64,000 nucleotides of DNA from Fidelibacterota bacterium (GTDB taxonomy: Bacteria > Fidelibacterota > Marinisomatia > Marinisomatales > Marinisomataceae), in the NCBI GenBank assembly GCA_028140795.1, contig JAOIOW010000001.1:150466-214465 (forward strand), written 5' to 3'. Below the pieces are notes generated by a model. It saw only the letters and a program-made list of their open reading frames with translations, made no database searches and was not told the origin of the DNA. Made by a program: the position numbers and the translations under genes. This document shows positions 45,773-56,707 of this stretch, piece after piece (within the stretch, counting starts at the first letter, position 1; each line of letters begins with the position of its first letter).

Positions 45773-46008
45773 TTTAAGTATTCTTTTTTCATAACCTTAT
45801 CAACATATTTTTCACAAGTTATTAACCTAATCTTTGACTTTAAATTTTATATTTTTATCGACGACAAATGATAAATGTTATATACTTTTCCACAAACACA
45901 CATCTATAATACTACTACTAGTTTTTTTATATATAAATATCTTATAAATATATATACCAATTTAATCTTGTACTCAACGCATTATTATTATAATATTGAA
46001 GGTTAATT
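45751..46008. other. Candidate replication origin (oriC) before dnaN
   Basis: A 236-bp gene-free gap plus the end of the SurA-like gene. It holds one consensus DnaA box TTATCCACA (45751-45759) and three one-mismatch boxes: TTATCAACA (45797-45805), TTTTTCACA (45808-45816) and TTTTCCACA (45886-45894), all in the same orientation. An A/T-only run of about 37 bases, broken by one C (45921-45957), could be the unwinding element. A TATAAT at 45989-45994 may serve dnaN. Confidence 0.6.
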
Positions 46009-47115
46009 ATGAAAATTTCAACCACAAAAAAAGAACTCCAACAGGCATTTTCAAAATTATCTAAAACAACTCAATTAAAATCTCAAAATCCTTTAGTTAA
46101 TTATACTTATATATCGTCATCTCCTGCTGGAGTAATTCTACATTCAACCGATCTTGAGGTTGGTGTTAAAACACAAATTAATGCTTCCGTTAATTCAGAT
46201 GGTGAATGTTTATTTCCAACTTCTGAAATGAATGATATTATAAGCGTTTTAGACGACGGGAGGGTAGATATTGAAGTTTCGGGTCCTCATATTAATATTA
46301 AATCCGAAACTGGAGTTTCTTTTGATATTTCTACAGTACCTTTTCAAGATTATCCTGAGGTACCTGAAAATAAACATGATAATTTATTTTGTATTGAAAC
46401 ATTAAGCTTAAAGGATATTATTTCTTCATTGATGTATGCAATTAATAGTGAACCTACTAAACCGGCTTTAAATGGAGCTTGTTTTAATTTTTTGGAAAGC
46501 ACTGTAGATTTTGTTGCAACAGATGGTCATCGTCTTGTTAAAATTTCTAAGCAAAATACAACAAATATAAATGGATCTTTTATTATACCTAAAAAGTTTT
46601 TATCAATATTGAGCACTTTTTTAGAGGGACAATCAGAAACAAATTTAATAATAAGTGGAAATTATATTTTTACTAATAGTAATAACGATGTTTTTTATTC
46701 TAAAATAATTGATGAAAAATATCCTAATTATAATGCAGTAATTCCGGAGGAAAATCCTTTAACACTTATTGCTAATAAAACAGAAATGTTAAATAATATA
46801 AAAGCAGCTTCTATTGCTACTAATAAAAATACTAATCAGATATCATTACACTTAACTGAAGGTAAAGTATATTTTAAAAGTGTTAATCAACCTGAAAGTA
46901 AAACAGTTCATGCTCCTTTAAAATCTGCAAAATATGCAGGAGAAGAAGTATCAATTGGTTTTAATGCTGTTTATTTAAAAGAAGCAGTTTCAAAATATCC
47001 AAATGAAGAAATTGTTTTTTCTTTTAAAGATTCTTTGTCTGCTACACTTTTTTTACCTAATGTAGACGATCAAAAAACAACTATTCTATTAATGCCAGTG
47101 AGGATAAATGAGTAA
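46009..47115 (+). CDS. dnaN: DNA polymerase III beta subunit (sliding clamp)
   Basis: 368 residues forming three clamp domains. The N-terminus MKISTTKKELQQAFSKLSK, the middle NGACFNFLESTVDFVATDGHRLVKIS and the C-terminal ILLMPVRIN are typical. GAAGG lies 7 bases before the ATG. It overlaps gyrB by 8 bp. Confidence 0.97.
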   Translation: MKISTTKKELQQAFSKLSKTTQLKSQNPLVNYTYISSSPAGVILHSTDLEVGVKTQINASVNSDGECLFPTSEMNDIISVLDDGRVDIEVSGPHINIKSETGVSFDISTVPFQDYPEVPENKHDNLFCIETLSLKDIISSLMYAINSEPTKPALNGACFNFLESTVDFVATDGHRLVKISKQNTTNINGSFIIPKKFLSILSTFLEGQSETNLIISGNYIFTNSNNDVFYSKIIDEKYPNYNAVIPEENPLTLIANKTEMLNNIKAASIATNKNTNQISLHLTEGKVYFKSVNQPESKTVHAPLKSAKYAGEEVSIGFNAVYLKEAVSKYPNEEIVFSFKDSLSATLFLPNVDDQKTTILLMPVRINE

Positions 47116-49045
47116 TAATTACGGTGCAGATAAAATATCTGTCTTAAAAGGATTAGAAGCAGTTAGAAAAAGACCTGCTATGTATATTGGTGATGTTGGT
47201 AAAAGAGGATATCATCATCTGGTTAGTGAGGTTGTTGATAATAGTATTGATGAGGCACTGGCTGGTTTCTGTAGTTCTATAATTGTAACAATAAAAAATG
47301 ATGGTTTTATTTCTATTGAAGATAATGGGAGAGGTATTCCTGTAGAAATTCATAAAACAGAAGGAAAGCCAGCGCTAGAAGTGGTAATGACAGTCTTACA
47401 CGCTGGTGGTAAGTTTGATAAAAACACTTATAAGGTTTCTGGTGGATTACACGGTGTTGGTGTGTCTGTAGTAAATGCTCTTTCAGAAAGTTTAGTTGCT
47501 GAAGTTCATAGAGATGGTTTTCATTATAAACAGGAATATAAAATAGGACAACCTACAACTGAAGTAGAAAAAATAGGTAAAAGTGATAAAACAGGAACTA
47601 TTGTATCATTTAAACCAGATGAAACTGTTTTTTCACATAAGGGTTTTGAAGAGGAAGTTATTAAAGGAAGACTTAAAGAATTAGCATATTTAAATAAAAA
47701 CTTATCAATAAAATTAATTAATGAACCCGAAGAAACAGAGACAGAATATTGTTTTCCAGGAGGTTTATCAGATTTTGTTAAATATTTAGATGGTAATGAA
47801 GATTTAATTCATGATGAGGTTATTGTAGTAAATAAAGAAGATATAGAAGTGCCCGTTGATTTAGCTCTTAGATATAGCACAAATTATAATAGCAATATTT
47901 TTTCCTTTGTAAATAACATTAATACAATAGAAGGCGGTACACACTTATCTGGTTTTAGATCAGCATTAACTAGAGCATTAAACAATTATGCAAATAAAAA
48001 TGATTTAATTAAAACAAAAAAGAATGAAAAATTTTCACTATCGGGAGATGATTTTAGAGAGGGTTTAACTGTTGTTATTTCTGTTAAAGTTCAAGAACCA
48101 CAGTTTGAAGGACAAACAAAAACCAAACTAGGCAATGGTGAAGTAAAGGGTTTAGTAGATAATGTTGTCTATGATGGAATACAGGCCTTTTTAGAACAAA
48201 ATCCAAAAGTAGGAAAAAGAATTATTGAAAAAGCAGCAGAAGCTGCAAGAGCAAGAATAGCCGCTAAAAAAGCAAGAGAATTAGTAAGAAAAAAATCAGG
48301 GTTAGGATCAACAACACTTCCAGGAAAATTGGCAGACTGTTCAAATAAAGATCCTATGCAGTGTGAGTTGTTTCTTGTTGAGGGTGACTCTGCTGGAGGT
48401 ACAGCTAAACAGGGAAGAGACAGAAGAACTCAGGCTATTTTACCCTTGCGCGGAAAGGTTATTAATTCAGAAAAGGCAAGAGAAGATAAACTTTTAGCTA
48501 ATAATGAAATTCAGTCTATGATAACAGCTCTAGGGTGCGGTTTTGGAGAAGACGAAGACGACCCTAATAGCTTCAACCCCGAAAAACTTAGATACCATAA
48601 AATAGTAATTATGACAGACGCAGATGTTGATGGTAGCCACATAAGAACCTTATTATTAACATTCTTTTGGAGAAAAATGAAAAGCCTTGTTCAGGGCGGT
48701 TATTTATATATGGCAATGCCACCTCTTTATAAATTAAAGCAAGGTAAAAAAGAAAGATATGCATATACAGATGAAGAAAGAGATAATATTTTAAGAAGGT
48801 TAGAATCAGAAAATAAAACAAAAATAGATATTCAAAGATATAAAGGTTTAGGAGAAATGAACGCAGAACAGCTTTGGGAAACAACAATGAATGCAGAAAC
48901 CAGAACCTTAATTCAGGTAACGGTTGACCATATTATGGAAGAGGAAACAAACGTAAGATTTAGAGAGCTGATGGGATCAGAGGTAGAGCACAGAAGAAAG
49001 TTTATAACAGAAAGAGCAAAATTTGCGACCAACATAGATATATAA
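47108..49045 (+). CDS. gyrB: DNA gyrase subunit B
   Basis: 645 residues. GHKL ATPase domain with [31 protein letters not shown] and [15 protein letters not shown]; transducer domain; TOPRIM with [17 protein letters not shown] and [16 protein letters not shown]-terminal [19 protein letters not shown]. It pairs with gyrA, which starts one base after its stop. Confidence 0.98.
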   Translation: MSNNYGADKISVLKGLEAVRKRPAMYIGDVGKRGYHHLVSEVVDNSIDEALAGFCSSIIVTIKNDGFISIEDNGRGIPVEIHKTEGKPALEVVMTVLHAGGKFDKNTYKVSGGLHGVGVSVVNALSESLVAEVHRDGFHYKQEYKIGQPTTEVEKIGKSDKTGTIVSFKPDETVFSHKGFEEEVIKGRLKELAYLNKNLSIKLINEPEETETEYCFPGGLSDFVKYLDGNEDLIHDEVIVVNKEDIEVPVDLALRYSTNYNSNIFSFVNNINTIEGGTHLSGFRSALTRALNNYANKNDLIKTKKNEKFSLSGDDFREGLTVVISVKVQEPQFEGQTKTKLGNGEVKGLVDNVVYDGIQAFLEQNPKVGKRIIEKAAEAARARIAAKKARELVRKKSGLGSTTLPGKLADCSNKDPMQCELFLVEGDSAGGTAKQGRDRRTQAILPLRGKVINSEKAREDKLLANNEIQSMITALGCGFGEDEDDPNSFNPEKLRYHKIVIMTDADVDGSHIRTLLLTFFWRKMKSLVQGGYLYMAMPPLYKLKQGKKERYAYTDEERDNILRRLESENKTKIDIQRYKGLGEMNAEQLWETTMNAETRTLIQVTVDHIMEEETNVRFRELMGSEVEHRRKFITERAKFATNIDI

Positions 49046-49046
49046 A

Positions 49047-51521
49047 ATGGATTTAGGTAGAGATAACATATTAGATAAACAATTAGTAAAAGAGCTTGAA
49101 GAAAGCTATTTAAACTATTCAATGTCTGTCATTATGTCGAGAGCGCTTCCCGACGCAAGAGATGGACTAAAACCTGTACATAGAAGAATTTTATTTAGCA
49201 TGAGTGAAATGTCTGCTATGTGGAACAGGCCCTATAAAAAATCTGCCAGAGTGGTGGGAGAGGTTTTAGGTAAATATCACCCACACGGAGACAGCTCTAT
49301 ATATGATGCCCTTGTAAGAATGGCACAAGAGTTTTCAATGAGACACGAACTGGTGCAAGGTCAAGGAAACTTTGGATCTGTTGATGGCGATAGAGCCGCC
49401 GCAATGAGATATACAGAGTCTAGAATGTCTAGAATTGGAAGCGAGCTTTTAAGAGATATTGAAAAAGAAACAATACCATGGACAACAAATTTTGATGAAA
49501 CCTTAAAAGAACCAGCAGTTTTACCAGCCGTTTATCCAAACTTGCTAGTAAACGGATCAGAGGGTATAGCCGTTGGTATGGCAACAAAAATTCCGCCACA
49601 CAATCTTTCTGAATTGGTAGGAGGTCTTGTTGAGCTAATGGACAACCCTGAGTGTGAAACAAAAGATTTAATGAAACATATTAAAGGTCCAGACTTTCCT
49701 ACAGCAGGAAAAGCGCTTGGAATTAAAGGAATTCAAGACGCATATGAAACAGGAAGAGGAAAGGTTGTTATGCAGGGAAGGGCACACGTAGAACCTTCAA
49801 ACAGAGGAAGAGATTCTTTAATAATAACAGAGCTTCCATATCAAGTTAATAAAGCAAACTTAATAGAAAAAATTGCAGAGCTAGCAAGAGATAAAAAAAT
49901 AGAGGGAATTGCCGAACTTAGAGATGAGTCAGACAAAGACGGAATGAGGGTGGTAATTGAAACCAAAAGAGATGCAGTGCCAGAGGTGGTATTAAATCAA
50001 CTGTATAAACAAACTCAGCTTCAGGATACCTTTGGAATAATTTTACTTGCCCTAGTTGATGGAACACCAAAAGTAATGTCTTTAAAAGAGCTTTTAGAGG
50101 TGTTCATATCCTTTAGGTTAGATGTTGTTGTAAAAAGAACAGAATTTGATCTAAAAAAAGCAGAAGCTAGAGCACATATTTTAGAAGGTCTTAAAATTGC
50201 CCTAAAAAATATAGATAAGATTGTTGAAACGATTAAAAAAAGCAAAGATCCCCAAACAGCTAGACAGTCTTTAATGGACGGCTTTGGTTTATCAGAAATA
50301 CAAGCACAGGCTATTTTAGACATGAGACTTCAAAGGCTAACAGGTTTAGAAACAGATAAAATTATTAGCGAATATAAAGATGTAATACAATACATCGCAG
50401 AGCTAAAAGGTATTTTAGAAAGCGAATCAAAAAGAATGTCAATTATCAAAGAAGAGCTTTTAGAAATAAAAGAAAAGTATGGAGAAGAAAGACGAACAGA
50501 AATTATAGAAGACTTTACCAGCCTCAGTATTGAAGACATGATAGCAGAAGAGGAAATGGTTTTAACTATTACACATAATGGCTACATAAAAAGAACAAGC
50601 TTAAGCACTTATAGAAGCCAAAGAAGAGGGGGAAGAGGGGTTCAGGGAGCCTCCTCAAGAGAAGAGGATTTTGTGGAACACCTGTTTGTAGCAAACACTC
50701 ACAGCTACATTTTATTTTTTACAGACAAAGGAAAGTGCTACTGGGTCAAAGTTTATGACATTCCAGAAGGGGGTAGAGCGGCCAAAGGTAGAGCAATTGT
50801 TAACCTTATTGGTTGTGAACCAGATGAAAAAGTTAGTGCGTTTATAAGCGTTAAAGAATTTAACGATGACCATTATGTTGTGATGGCAACCGAAAAGGGT
50901 ATGGTTAAAAAAACCAAGCTTTCTGCATATTCAAACCCAAGAAAAAAAGGTATATATGCTGTCGAAATCAGAGATGGAGATAAATTAATTGAGGCAAGAG
51001 TTTCAACAGGAGACAACGACATTCTTCTTGGAACAAGAAACGGAAAATCAATTAGGTTTTCAGAAGAACAAATAAGGGCAAGCGGAAGGAAAACAATGGG
51101 GGTTAAGGGGATAACGCTTAGCTCAGAAGACGACAGACTGGTTGGAATGTTGTTAATCAAAAGAGAGGGCACTGTGCTTGTTGCAACCGAAAAGGGCTTC
51201 GGAAAGAGAACTGAAATTTCACAATATCGCGCCCAAAAGAGAGGCGGTAAGGGTGTTTTAACCATGAAAACAACCGACAAGGTTGGAAAAATGGTTACCA
51301 TAAAAGAGGTTGTGGACAAAGATGACCTAATGATCATAACAAACCAGGGCGTTTTAATAAGGCTTCCGGTTGCCCAAATAAGATCAATTGGAAGAGCAAC
51401 TCAGGGCGTTAAACTAATTAAGCTAGGCGAAGGAACGCTTGTTTCGTCAATCACCAGAATTATGTCTGAAGAAGAAGAAGATGAAAACAATAACACAGAA
51501 TCTACAGACCCTAAAGAATAG
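49047..51521 (+). CDS. gyrA: DNA gyrase subunit A
   Basis: 824 residues. Winged-helix and tower domains with [18 protein letters not shown] and the catalytic Tyr in [10 protein letters not shown]. The C-terminal pinwheel carries the GyrA box QRRGGRG near residue 528, which marks it as gyrase and not topoisomerase IV. An acidic tail (SEEEEDENN) ends the protein, and its coding sequence doubles as the ribosome-binding region of the next gene. Confidence 0.98.
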   Translation: MDLGRDNILDKQLVKELEESYLNYSMSVIMSRALPDARDGLKPVHRRILFSMSEMSAMWNRPYKKSARVVGEVLGKYHPHGDSSIYDALVRMAQEFSMRHELVQGQGNFGSVDGDRAAAMRYTESRMSRIGSELLRDIEKETIPWTTNFDETLKEPAVLPAVYPNLLVNGSEGIAVGMATKIPPHNLSELVGGLVELMDNPECETKDLMKHIKGPDFPTAGKALGIKGIQDAYETGRGKVVMQGRAHVEPSNRGRDSLIITELPYQVNKANLIEKIAELARDKKIEGIAELRDESDKDGMRVVIETKRDAVPEVVLNQLYKQTQLQDTFGIILLALVDGTPKVMSLKELLEVFISFRLDVVVKRTEFDLKKAEARAHILEGLKIALKNIDKIVETIKKSKDPQTARQSLMDGFGLSEIQAQAILDMRLQRLTGLETDKIISEYKDVIQYIAELKGILESESKRMSIIKEELLEIKEKYGEERRTEIIEDFTSLSIEDMIAEEEMVLTITHNGYIKRTSLSTYRSQRRGGRGVQGASSREEDFVEHLFVANTHSYILFFTDKGKCYWVKVYDIPEGGRAAKGRAIVNLIGCEPDEKVSAFISVKEFNDDHYVVMATEKGMVKKTKLSAYSNPRKKGIYAVEIRDGDKLIEARVSTGDNDILLGTRNGKSIRFSEEQIRASGRKTMGVKGITLSSEDDRLVGMLLIKREGTVLVATEKGFGKRTEISQYRAQKRGGKGVLTMKTTDKVGKMVTIKEVVDKDDLMIITNQGVLIRLPVAQIRSIGRATQGVKLIKLGEGTLVSSITRIMSEEEEDENNNTESTDPKE

Positions 51522-52143
51522 CTTAGAAGATAAGCCACAAATTAATATAGTTGTTGTAACCAAAACCAGATCACCAGAGGAAATTCAAGAAGCTATAGTC
51601 GCGGGGGCAACATCAATTGGCGAAAACAGGGTTCAAGAAGCAGAACAAAAGTTCCCTAAAATACAAAACATAGAAAAAACAGAAAAAAGACTAATTGGAA
51701 GACTACAATCAAATAAGGCAAAAAAAGCTGTCAAAATTTTTGACACAATAGATTCTGTAGACTCATTAAAGCTATCTCAAAAAATATCAAACGCCGCAGA
51801 AGATTTAGGAAAAACACAAAGGGTCTTGTTGCAAATTAATAGCAGCGGAGAAAATACAAAGGCGGGATTTAGTCTTAATAGCAAAAAAGAGATTTTAGAA
51901 TGTATTAATATGCCAGGCATAAAGGTTGAGGGTTTAATGACAATGGGCCCAAACACAAAAGACGTTGATCTAATAGCCAGGTCCTTTCAAAAAACAAAGA
52001 AACTCTTCGATGAGCTTAATGAACTTGAAAACATAAAAATGAAAACACTCTCAATGGGAATGAGTGGAGACTATCAAATAGCAATTAGAGAAGGATCAAC
52101 ATCAATAAGGGTTGGAACAGCAATTTTTGGGCCACGCGCCTAA
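51481..52143 (+). CDS. Pyridoxal phosphate homeostasis protein (YggS/PLPBP)
   Basis: 220 residues, single-domain fold-type III PLP protein. Motifs are [15 protein letters not shown] (PLP lysine in VTK), [29 protein letters not shown] and [28 protein letters not shown] chose the ATG at 51481, inside the gyrA end (41-bp overlap), because it fits the family length and has a purine-rich AGAAGAAG upstream. An earlier in-frame start would add 14 unrelated residues. Confidence 0.93.
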   Translation: MKTITQNLQTLKNSLEDKPQINIVVVTKTRSPEEIQEAIVAGATSIGENRVQEAEQKFPKIQNIEKTEKRLIGRLQSNKAKKAVKIFDTIDSVDSLKLSQKISNAAEDLGKTQRVLLQINSSGENTKAGFSLNSKKEILECINMPGIKVEGLMTMGPNTKDVDLIARSFQKTKKLFDELNELENIKMKTLSMGMSGDYQIAIREGSTSIRVGTAIFGPRA

Positions 52144-52631
52144 TGCTAGATTTAAAAAACTGGTTTAACCCAAAACACTATAAAAGACTTTGGAACGTAG
52201 GTCCCCCCGGTTTAATAATGTCGCTTTTATTAATTTATTTAACGCTTCAGTACGAAGCAGCGCTTAATATTAAAAAATATGAAACAGGACACACGTGGAT
52301 TGATGTTTTATTTTTTTTAATTCTTTTAGAAATGCTTTTTATTTTATTCTGGACGCTGTTTAGCTTGCCACCTAAAAACAGAGGAAAAAAATTGTCTACA
52401 AGAGGAATATATTCTTTTATTCGTCACCCCGTATATACGGTTGTTATTTTCCATATAAATATACTCACGTCTTTGTGGGTGGGTTCATATTTGCTGCTCT
52501 TTTTAGTGCCGCTACAGTATTTGTTGTGGTCTAAAATAGTTGTCAAAGAAGAAGAATACCTTGTTGGCATATTTGGGCAAGAATATATAGATTATATGTC
52601 CAACGTTTCCCGGTTCATTCCATGGAAATAG
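52143..52631 (+). CDS. Isoprenylcysteine carboxyl methyltransferase-like membrane protein
   Basis: 162 residues with about four membrane helices. The C-terminal RGIYSFIRHPVYTVVIF, KEEEYLVGIFGQEYIDYM and VSRFIPW are the SAM-binding region of the ICMT/PEMT family. In bacteria these proteins methylate lipids or small molecules; the substrate here is unknown. It starts in a one-base overlap (TAATG) with the previous gene. Confidence 0.82.
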   Translation: MLDLKNWFNPKHYKRLWNVGPPGLIMSLLLIYLTLQYEAALNIKKYETGHTWIDVLFFLILLEMLFILFWTLFSLPPKNRGKKLSTRGIYSFIRHPVYTVVIFHINILTSLWVGSYLLLFLVPLQYLLWSKIVVKEEEYLVGIFGQEYIDYMSNVSRFIPWK

Positions 52632-52652
52632 TTAAACCTTAAAGGAGAAAAA

Positions 52653-55349
52653 ATGAAGAAATTAATTTTAACATTATTATTTATGGGAGCTGTCATGTCG
52701 CAAGAAAAATTTTATGGATTTGAGTTTGTTAAAGAGTCCGGAGGTATAAAGGAATATACAATGACATCGAACGGTCTTAGGGTTTTGTTAAAACAAGACA
52801 ACACTGCGCCGGTAGCCACATTTATGGTTACTTATGAGGTGGGATCAAGAAATGAGGCCATTGGATATACAGGATCCACACACCTTTTAGAACACCTAAT
52901 GTTTAAGGGGTCAAGAAAGTTTAACACAAAAAAAGGAAATTCTGTGTTTCAAACCCTTCAATCTCTTGGGGCAAGAATGAACGCTACAACATGGCTAGAC
53001 AGGACAAACTATTTTGCTGTACTGCCAAGCGAACACCTTGAAACTTTAATTGAAATTGAAGCAGATAGAATGAGAAACGCCTACATAAAAGAAGAAGATA
53101 GGCAGTCCGAAATGACCGTTGTAAGAAACGAGTTCGAAAGAGGTCAAAACAGTCCTTCTGGCGTACTAGATGAAAACATATGGGCAACCGCCTATCAGGC
53201 GCACCCCTATCACCATTCAACAATAGGTTGGAAAGAAGATATTGAGAACGTTTCTATTGAAAGGTTAAGAGAGTTTTATGATACCTTTTATTGGCCAAAC
53301 AACGCAACAGCAATAGCAATAGGAGATTTTTCTGAAGCAGACGCCTTGGCAATGATTAAAAAACATTTTGGAAAAATTAGAAAAAGCACGAAACCAATCC
53401 CTGAGGTTTATACTGCTGAACCAAAACAAGAGGGCATTAGAACCGTTACACTTAAAAGAGCGGGACAACAGGGAATAGTGGGAGTGGCACACAAAACACC
53501 GTCTGCAACACATCCCGACGCAGCGGCCTTTATGGTTTTGTCATCAATACTTTCATCCGGGAAAAACAGCAGGTTTTATAAAAACATAACAGACAAAGGT
53601 TTAACCACAAGCGTTTATATTTGGGATTCACTCTTTAGAGATCCAGGCTTGTTTACTGTTTATGCAAACCTATCCCCGGAGGTTGATCATAAAACAGTAG
53701 AAAAAGCAATCGTTGAAGAGTATGAAAAAATCAAAAAAAGCGGTGTAACAGATGAAGAGGTTAAAAAAGCACAAGCACAACTTATTGCTTCAATGAAATT
53801 TTCTCAAGATGGAAGCTATGCAATTGCCAGCGGACTAAACGAAGCAATTGCCAGTGGAGATTGGACACTATATACAACATATGGTGAAAAGATAGGGGCT
53901 GTGACAAAAGAAGACATTAAAAGGGTGGTAAATGAGTACTTTTTGGAAGACTTAAGTACTATAGGTTACTTCATCCCTCTCGGTCAGGGCGGTCAAGGAA
54001 AGAGGGTGGCAACTAGCGCCAAAGAGCTGGAAAAAATGAAACTCAAGCACTACTCAGAAGAGGAAGAAACCTTATCGTCAAAAATAATTGATACAGAGCC
54101 AATTAAGGGCATAAGACTTTTGACCTTAAAGCGCGGAACTGGAGTTGTAACTATGAGGGGAAGTATGTTGGGTGGAGACATTTATTCTACAAAAAACGGC
54201 AGAACAGCAGACATGGTTGCGGCTATGCTTGACCAGGGAACAAAGAACATGTCAAAGTTTGAGATTAGCGAAAAGCTTGAGTCTGCGGGAGCGCGTTTAA
54301 GTTTTTTTAACGGCCAGGCAAGGGTTGGTTTCAGCGGTAAGTTTTTATCTGAAGACACCAATATGGTTGTAGGGCTGTTGGCCGATCAACTACAAAATCC
54401 GCTTTTTGCTGAAGAAGAGCTTGAAAAGGCAAAGAAAAGACAAATAGCAGGATATAAAAGATCTAAAGAAAGCACAAGAGGAAACGCAATGAATAACATG
54501 TTGCAGGCTTTTTATGGGTCTGATCATCAAAACTCACCAACAAACCCCGACCTAGCAATAGAAGAGATAAAAAAACTAACCTCTGAAAACTTAAAAGCTT
54601 ATCACGGTGAAAATTATGGCCTTGGGTCCATGGTTTTAGTTGTTGTTGGGGATGTCGACCACGCTAAAATGGAAAATCTAATTAAAGAAAGTTTTAAGGG
54701 TTGGAAGCAGTCTCCACTCAAAAACAAAGAGGAAAAGAGCCTTGGAACCAAAGCCTCTAGCAAGGTTTATGTAACCATGCAAGACAAAACAAGCACAGAC
54801 TTTGTTGTTGGAACAGCGCTGGGAATAGACAGATATCACCCGGACTACCTACCTCTTTATTTAGCAACGCACACGTTAGGAGGAAATTTTTCTGCCAGGT
54901 TGATGCAAACAGTTAGAGTAAAAGAGGGTCTAACCTACGGAATTAACTCATCTTTAAGCGGGTTTGGAAATGGTAATGATGGATATTGGATGGTTGGAGG
55001 TACTTTTTCACCAAAACTACTTTCAAAAGGAGAAAGCTCAACGCTTAGGGAAATTAAAAAGTGGGCGGAAGAAGGAATAACACAAAAAGAGCTAGATATT
55101 ACAAAGTCCACACTTATTGGAGGTTTCCAAGTTGGTTTTGACACAACTGGAGGATTGGCAGGAGGCATTCTAAATGCAGCGGTTGTTTATAATGACCTAA
55201 CCTACCTTGACAACTATCCAAACATGGTTAAAGAGGTTACTTTGGATCAGGCTAACAGCGCCATAACAAAATATATTAACTTTGATGGCTTATATCAGGT
55301 AGCGGCAGGAACAATTGATAAAGATGGAAAACCAATAGAAGATGAGTAG
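52653..55349 (+). CDS. M16 family zinc metallopeptidase, two-domain form
   Basis: 898 residues with a signal peptide (1-16, VMSQ). The N-terminal half has the inverted zinc motif His77-Leu-Leu-Glu80-His81 in STHLLEHLMFKG and the downstream Glu of VVRNEFERG. The C-terminal half repeats the M16 fold without the motif, so there is one active site per chain, as in pitrilysin-like and PqqL-like proteins. It probably degrades peptides in the periplasm. Clear Shine-Dalgarno AAAGGAG. Confidence 0.94.
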   Translation: MKKLILTLLFMGAVMSQEKFYGFEFVKESGGIKEYTMTSNGLRVLLKQDNTAPVATFMVTYEVGSRNEAIGYTGSTHLLEHLMFKGSRKFNTKKGNSVFQTLQSLGARMNATTWLDRTNYFAVLPSEHLETLIEIEADRMRNAYIKEEDRQSEMTVVRNEFERGQNSPSGVLDENIWATAYQAHPYHHSTIGWKEDIENVSIERLREFYDTFYWPNNATAIAIGDFSEADALAMIKKHFGKIRKSTKPIPEVYTAEPKQEGIRTVTLKRAGQQGIVGVAHKTPSATHPDAAAFMVLSSILSSGKNSRFYKNITDKGLTTSVYIWDSLFRDPGLFTVYANLSPEVDHKTVEKAIVEEYEKIKKSGVTDEEVKKAQAQLIASMKFSQDGSYAIASGLNEAIASGDWTLYTTYGEKIGAVTKEDIKRVVNEYFLEDLSTIGYFIPLGQGGQGKRVATSAKELEKMKLKHYSEEEETLSSKIIDTEPIKGIRLLTLKRGTGVVTMRGSMLGGDIYSTKNGRTADMVAAMLDQGTKNMSKFEISEKLESAGARLSFFNGQARVGFSGKFLSEDTNMVVGLLADQLQNPLFAEEELEKAKKRQIAGYKRSKESTRGNAMNNMLQAFYGSDHQNSPTNPDLAIEEIKKLTSENLKAYHGENYGLGSMVLVVVGDVDHAKMENLIKESFKGWKQSPLKNKEEKSLGTKASSKVYVTMQDKTSTDFVVGTALGIDRYHPDYLPLYLATHTLGGNFSARLMQTVRVKEGLTYGINSSLSGFGNGNDGYWMVGGTFSPKLLSKGESSTLREIKKWAEEGITQKELDITKSTLIGGFQVGFDTTGGLAGGILNAAVVYNDLTYLDNYPNMVKEVTLDQANSAITKYINFDGLYQVAAGTIDKDGKPIEDE

Positions 55350-55355
55350 GCCAAG

Positions 55356-55844
55356 GTGATAAAGGCAATTTTGGCTTGCGACAACGAGGGCGGCGTAAGC
55401 AAAAACGGGACAATACCTTGGCCAAAGAACAAGAAAGACTTGGGTTGGTTTAAAAAAAACACCACAAACAATGTGGTTGTAATGGGTTCAAAAACATGGA
55501 TAGACCCACTGATGCCATGGCCCCTGCCAAACAGAATAAACATTTTGGCAACCTCAAGAAAAGAAGAGTTTCCTGGAGCAGATAAATATATTTGCGGAGA
55601 TCTTAATGCTGAGCTTAAAAACCTTAAAAAAGAAAACGCCAATAAAACAATTTGGGTAATTGGTGGCCCCAACATAATTGAGCAAACAATTGAAACAATC
55701 GAAGAGTTTTATCTAAGTCGAATCCCAGGTGAGTATGGTTGCGACGGCTTTTTGTCTCTGAAAAGCATAGAAAAACTTTTTAAAAAAACCTGGTTTGAAA
55801 AACATGAAGAAGTAGAATTTCAGATTTGGAAAAAAGTAAAATGA
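55356..55844 (+). CDS. folA: Dihydrofolate reductase
   Basis: 162 residues from a GTG start. DHFR signatures are IKAILACDNEGGVSKNGTIPWP (active-site Pro-Trp), VVVMGSKTW and IWVIGGPNIIEQ. The acidic active-site residue after PWPKNKK is shifted relative to E. coli, so the enzyme is divergent but recognisable. It regenerates tetrahydrofolate for the overlapping thyA (ATGA). Confidence 0.92.
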   Translation: MIKAILACDNEGGVSKNGTIPWPKNKKDLGWFKKNTTNNVVVMGSKTWIDPLMPWPLPNRINILATSRKEEFPGADKYICGDLNAELKNLKKENANKTIWVIGGPNIIEQTIETIEEFYLSRIPGEYGCDGFLSLKSIEKLFKKTWFEKHEEVEFQIWKKVK

Positions 55845-56707
55845 AACAATATATAAAAGCGTTAGAACATATTCTTGAGAACGGGAAACAAAGAGACGAC
55901 AGAACAGGCGTAGGAACAAAAGGTGTTTTTGGGTATCAGATGCGCTTTGACCTTAGAAATAGTTTTCCAGCTGTAACAACAAAAAAACTAGCATGGAAAA
56001 GCGTTGTTAGCGAACTGCTTTGGTTTTTAGAGGGAAGCACAGATGAAAGAAGGTTGGCAGAAATACATTTCGGTAAAAAAAGAGATGAGATAGTAGACAA
56101 AAAAACCATTTGGACAGCCAACGCAAACAAGCAAGGCGTAGAGCTTGGATATTTAAACAACGAAACACAAAAAGAGTTAGGACCTGTTTATGGAAAACAG
56201 TGGAGATCTTGGGGGAGAGATGTTGGCGGAGAAGACCAAATAAGAAAAATAATCCTAGACTTAAAAAACAACCCCAACAGTAGAAGGCACATAGTAAGCG
56301 CATGGAATGTAGACAAGATCGATGAAATGGCCCTACCGCCATGTCATACGCTTTTTCAGTTTCACGTTCAAGACGAAGAGTTAAGCTGTCAGCTCTATCA
56401 AAGAAGTGCAGATATGTTTTTAGGGGTACCTTTCAACATTGCGTCTTACAGTCTTTTGGTTTGTATTTTTTCTGAAATTTTAAACTTAAAACCTGGAGAT
56501 TTTATTTGGACAGGAGGAGATTGCCACATTTATAACAACCACTTCGAACAAGTAAAAGAACAAATTCAGCGCAAACCAATGCAACCACCAAGCCTACAAA
56601 TTCCAAAATTTAATTCAATAGAAGAGGTTTTAAAGTCTAACCCCAAAGACTTCAGGTTGGTTGACTACAATCCAATGGAAAGCATTAAGGCTCCAATGGC
56701 AGTTTAA
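55841..56707 (+). CDS. thyA: Thymidylate synthase
   Basis: Methylates dUMP to dTMP with methylene-tetrahydrofolate. 288 residues from the ATG overlapping the folA stop. RDDRTGVGTKGVFGYQMRFDL, ELLWFLEGSTD, the catalytic Cys in LPPCHTLFQFHV, CQLYQRSADMFLGVPFNIASY and GDCHIYNNH are standard. An earlier in-frame ATG (55826) adds five residues and is unlikely. The 3' end overlaps the convergent EamA gene by 4 bp. Confidence 0.97.
   Translation: MKQYIKALEHILENGKQRDDRTGVGTKGVFGYQMRFDLRNSFPAVTTKKLAWKSVVSELLWFLEGSTDERRLAEIHFGKKRDEIVDKKTIWTANANKQGVELGYLNNETQKELGPVYGKQWRSWGRDVGGEDQIRKIILDLKNNPNSRRHIVSAWNVDKIDEMALPPCHTLFQFHVQDEELSCQLYQRSADMFLGVPFNIASYSLLVCIFSEILNLKPGDFIWTGGDCHIYNNHFEQVKEQIQRKPMQPPSLQIPKFNSIEEVLKSNPKDFRLVDYNPMESIKAPMAV

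Noticed and set aside
45773-46008. A hidden small gene in the gap before dnaN
   Set aside because: No frame with a start codon and ribosome binding site is present. The content is AT-rich with DnaA boxes, which fits an origin better.
50873-51337. A 154-codon open frame on the minus strand opposite gyrA
   Set aside because: Antisense to the GyrA pinwheel domain. Its Ser/Leu/Pro-rich composition is typical of shadow frames.
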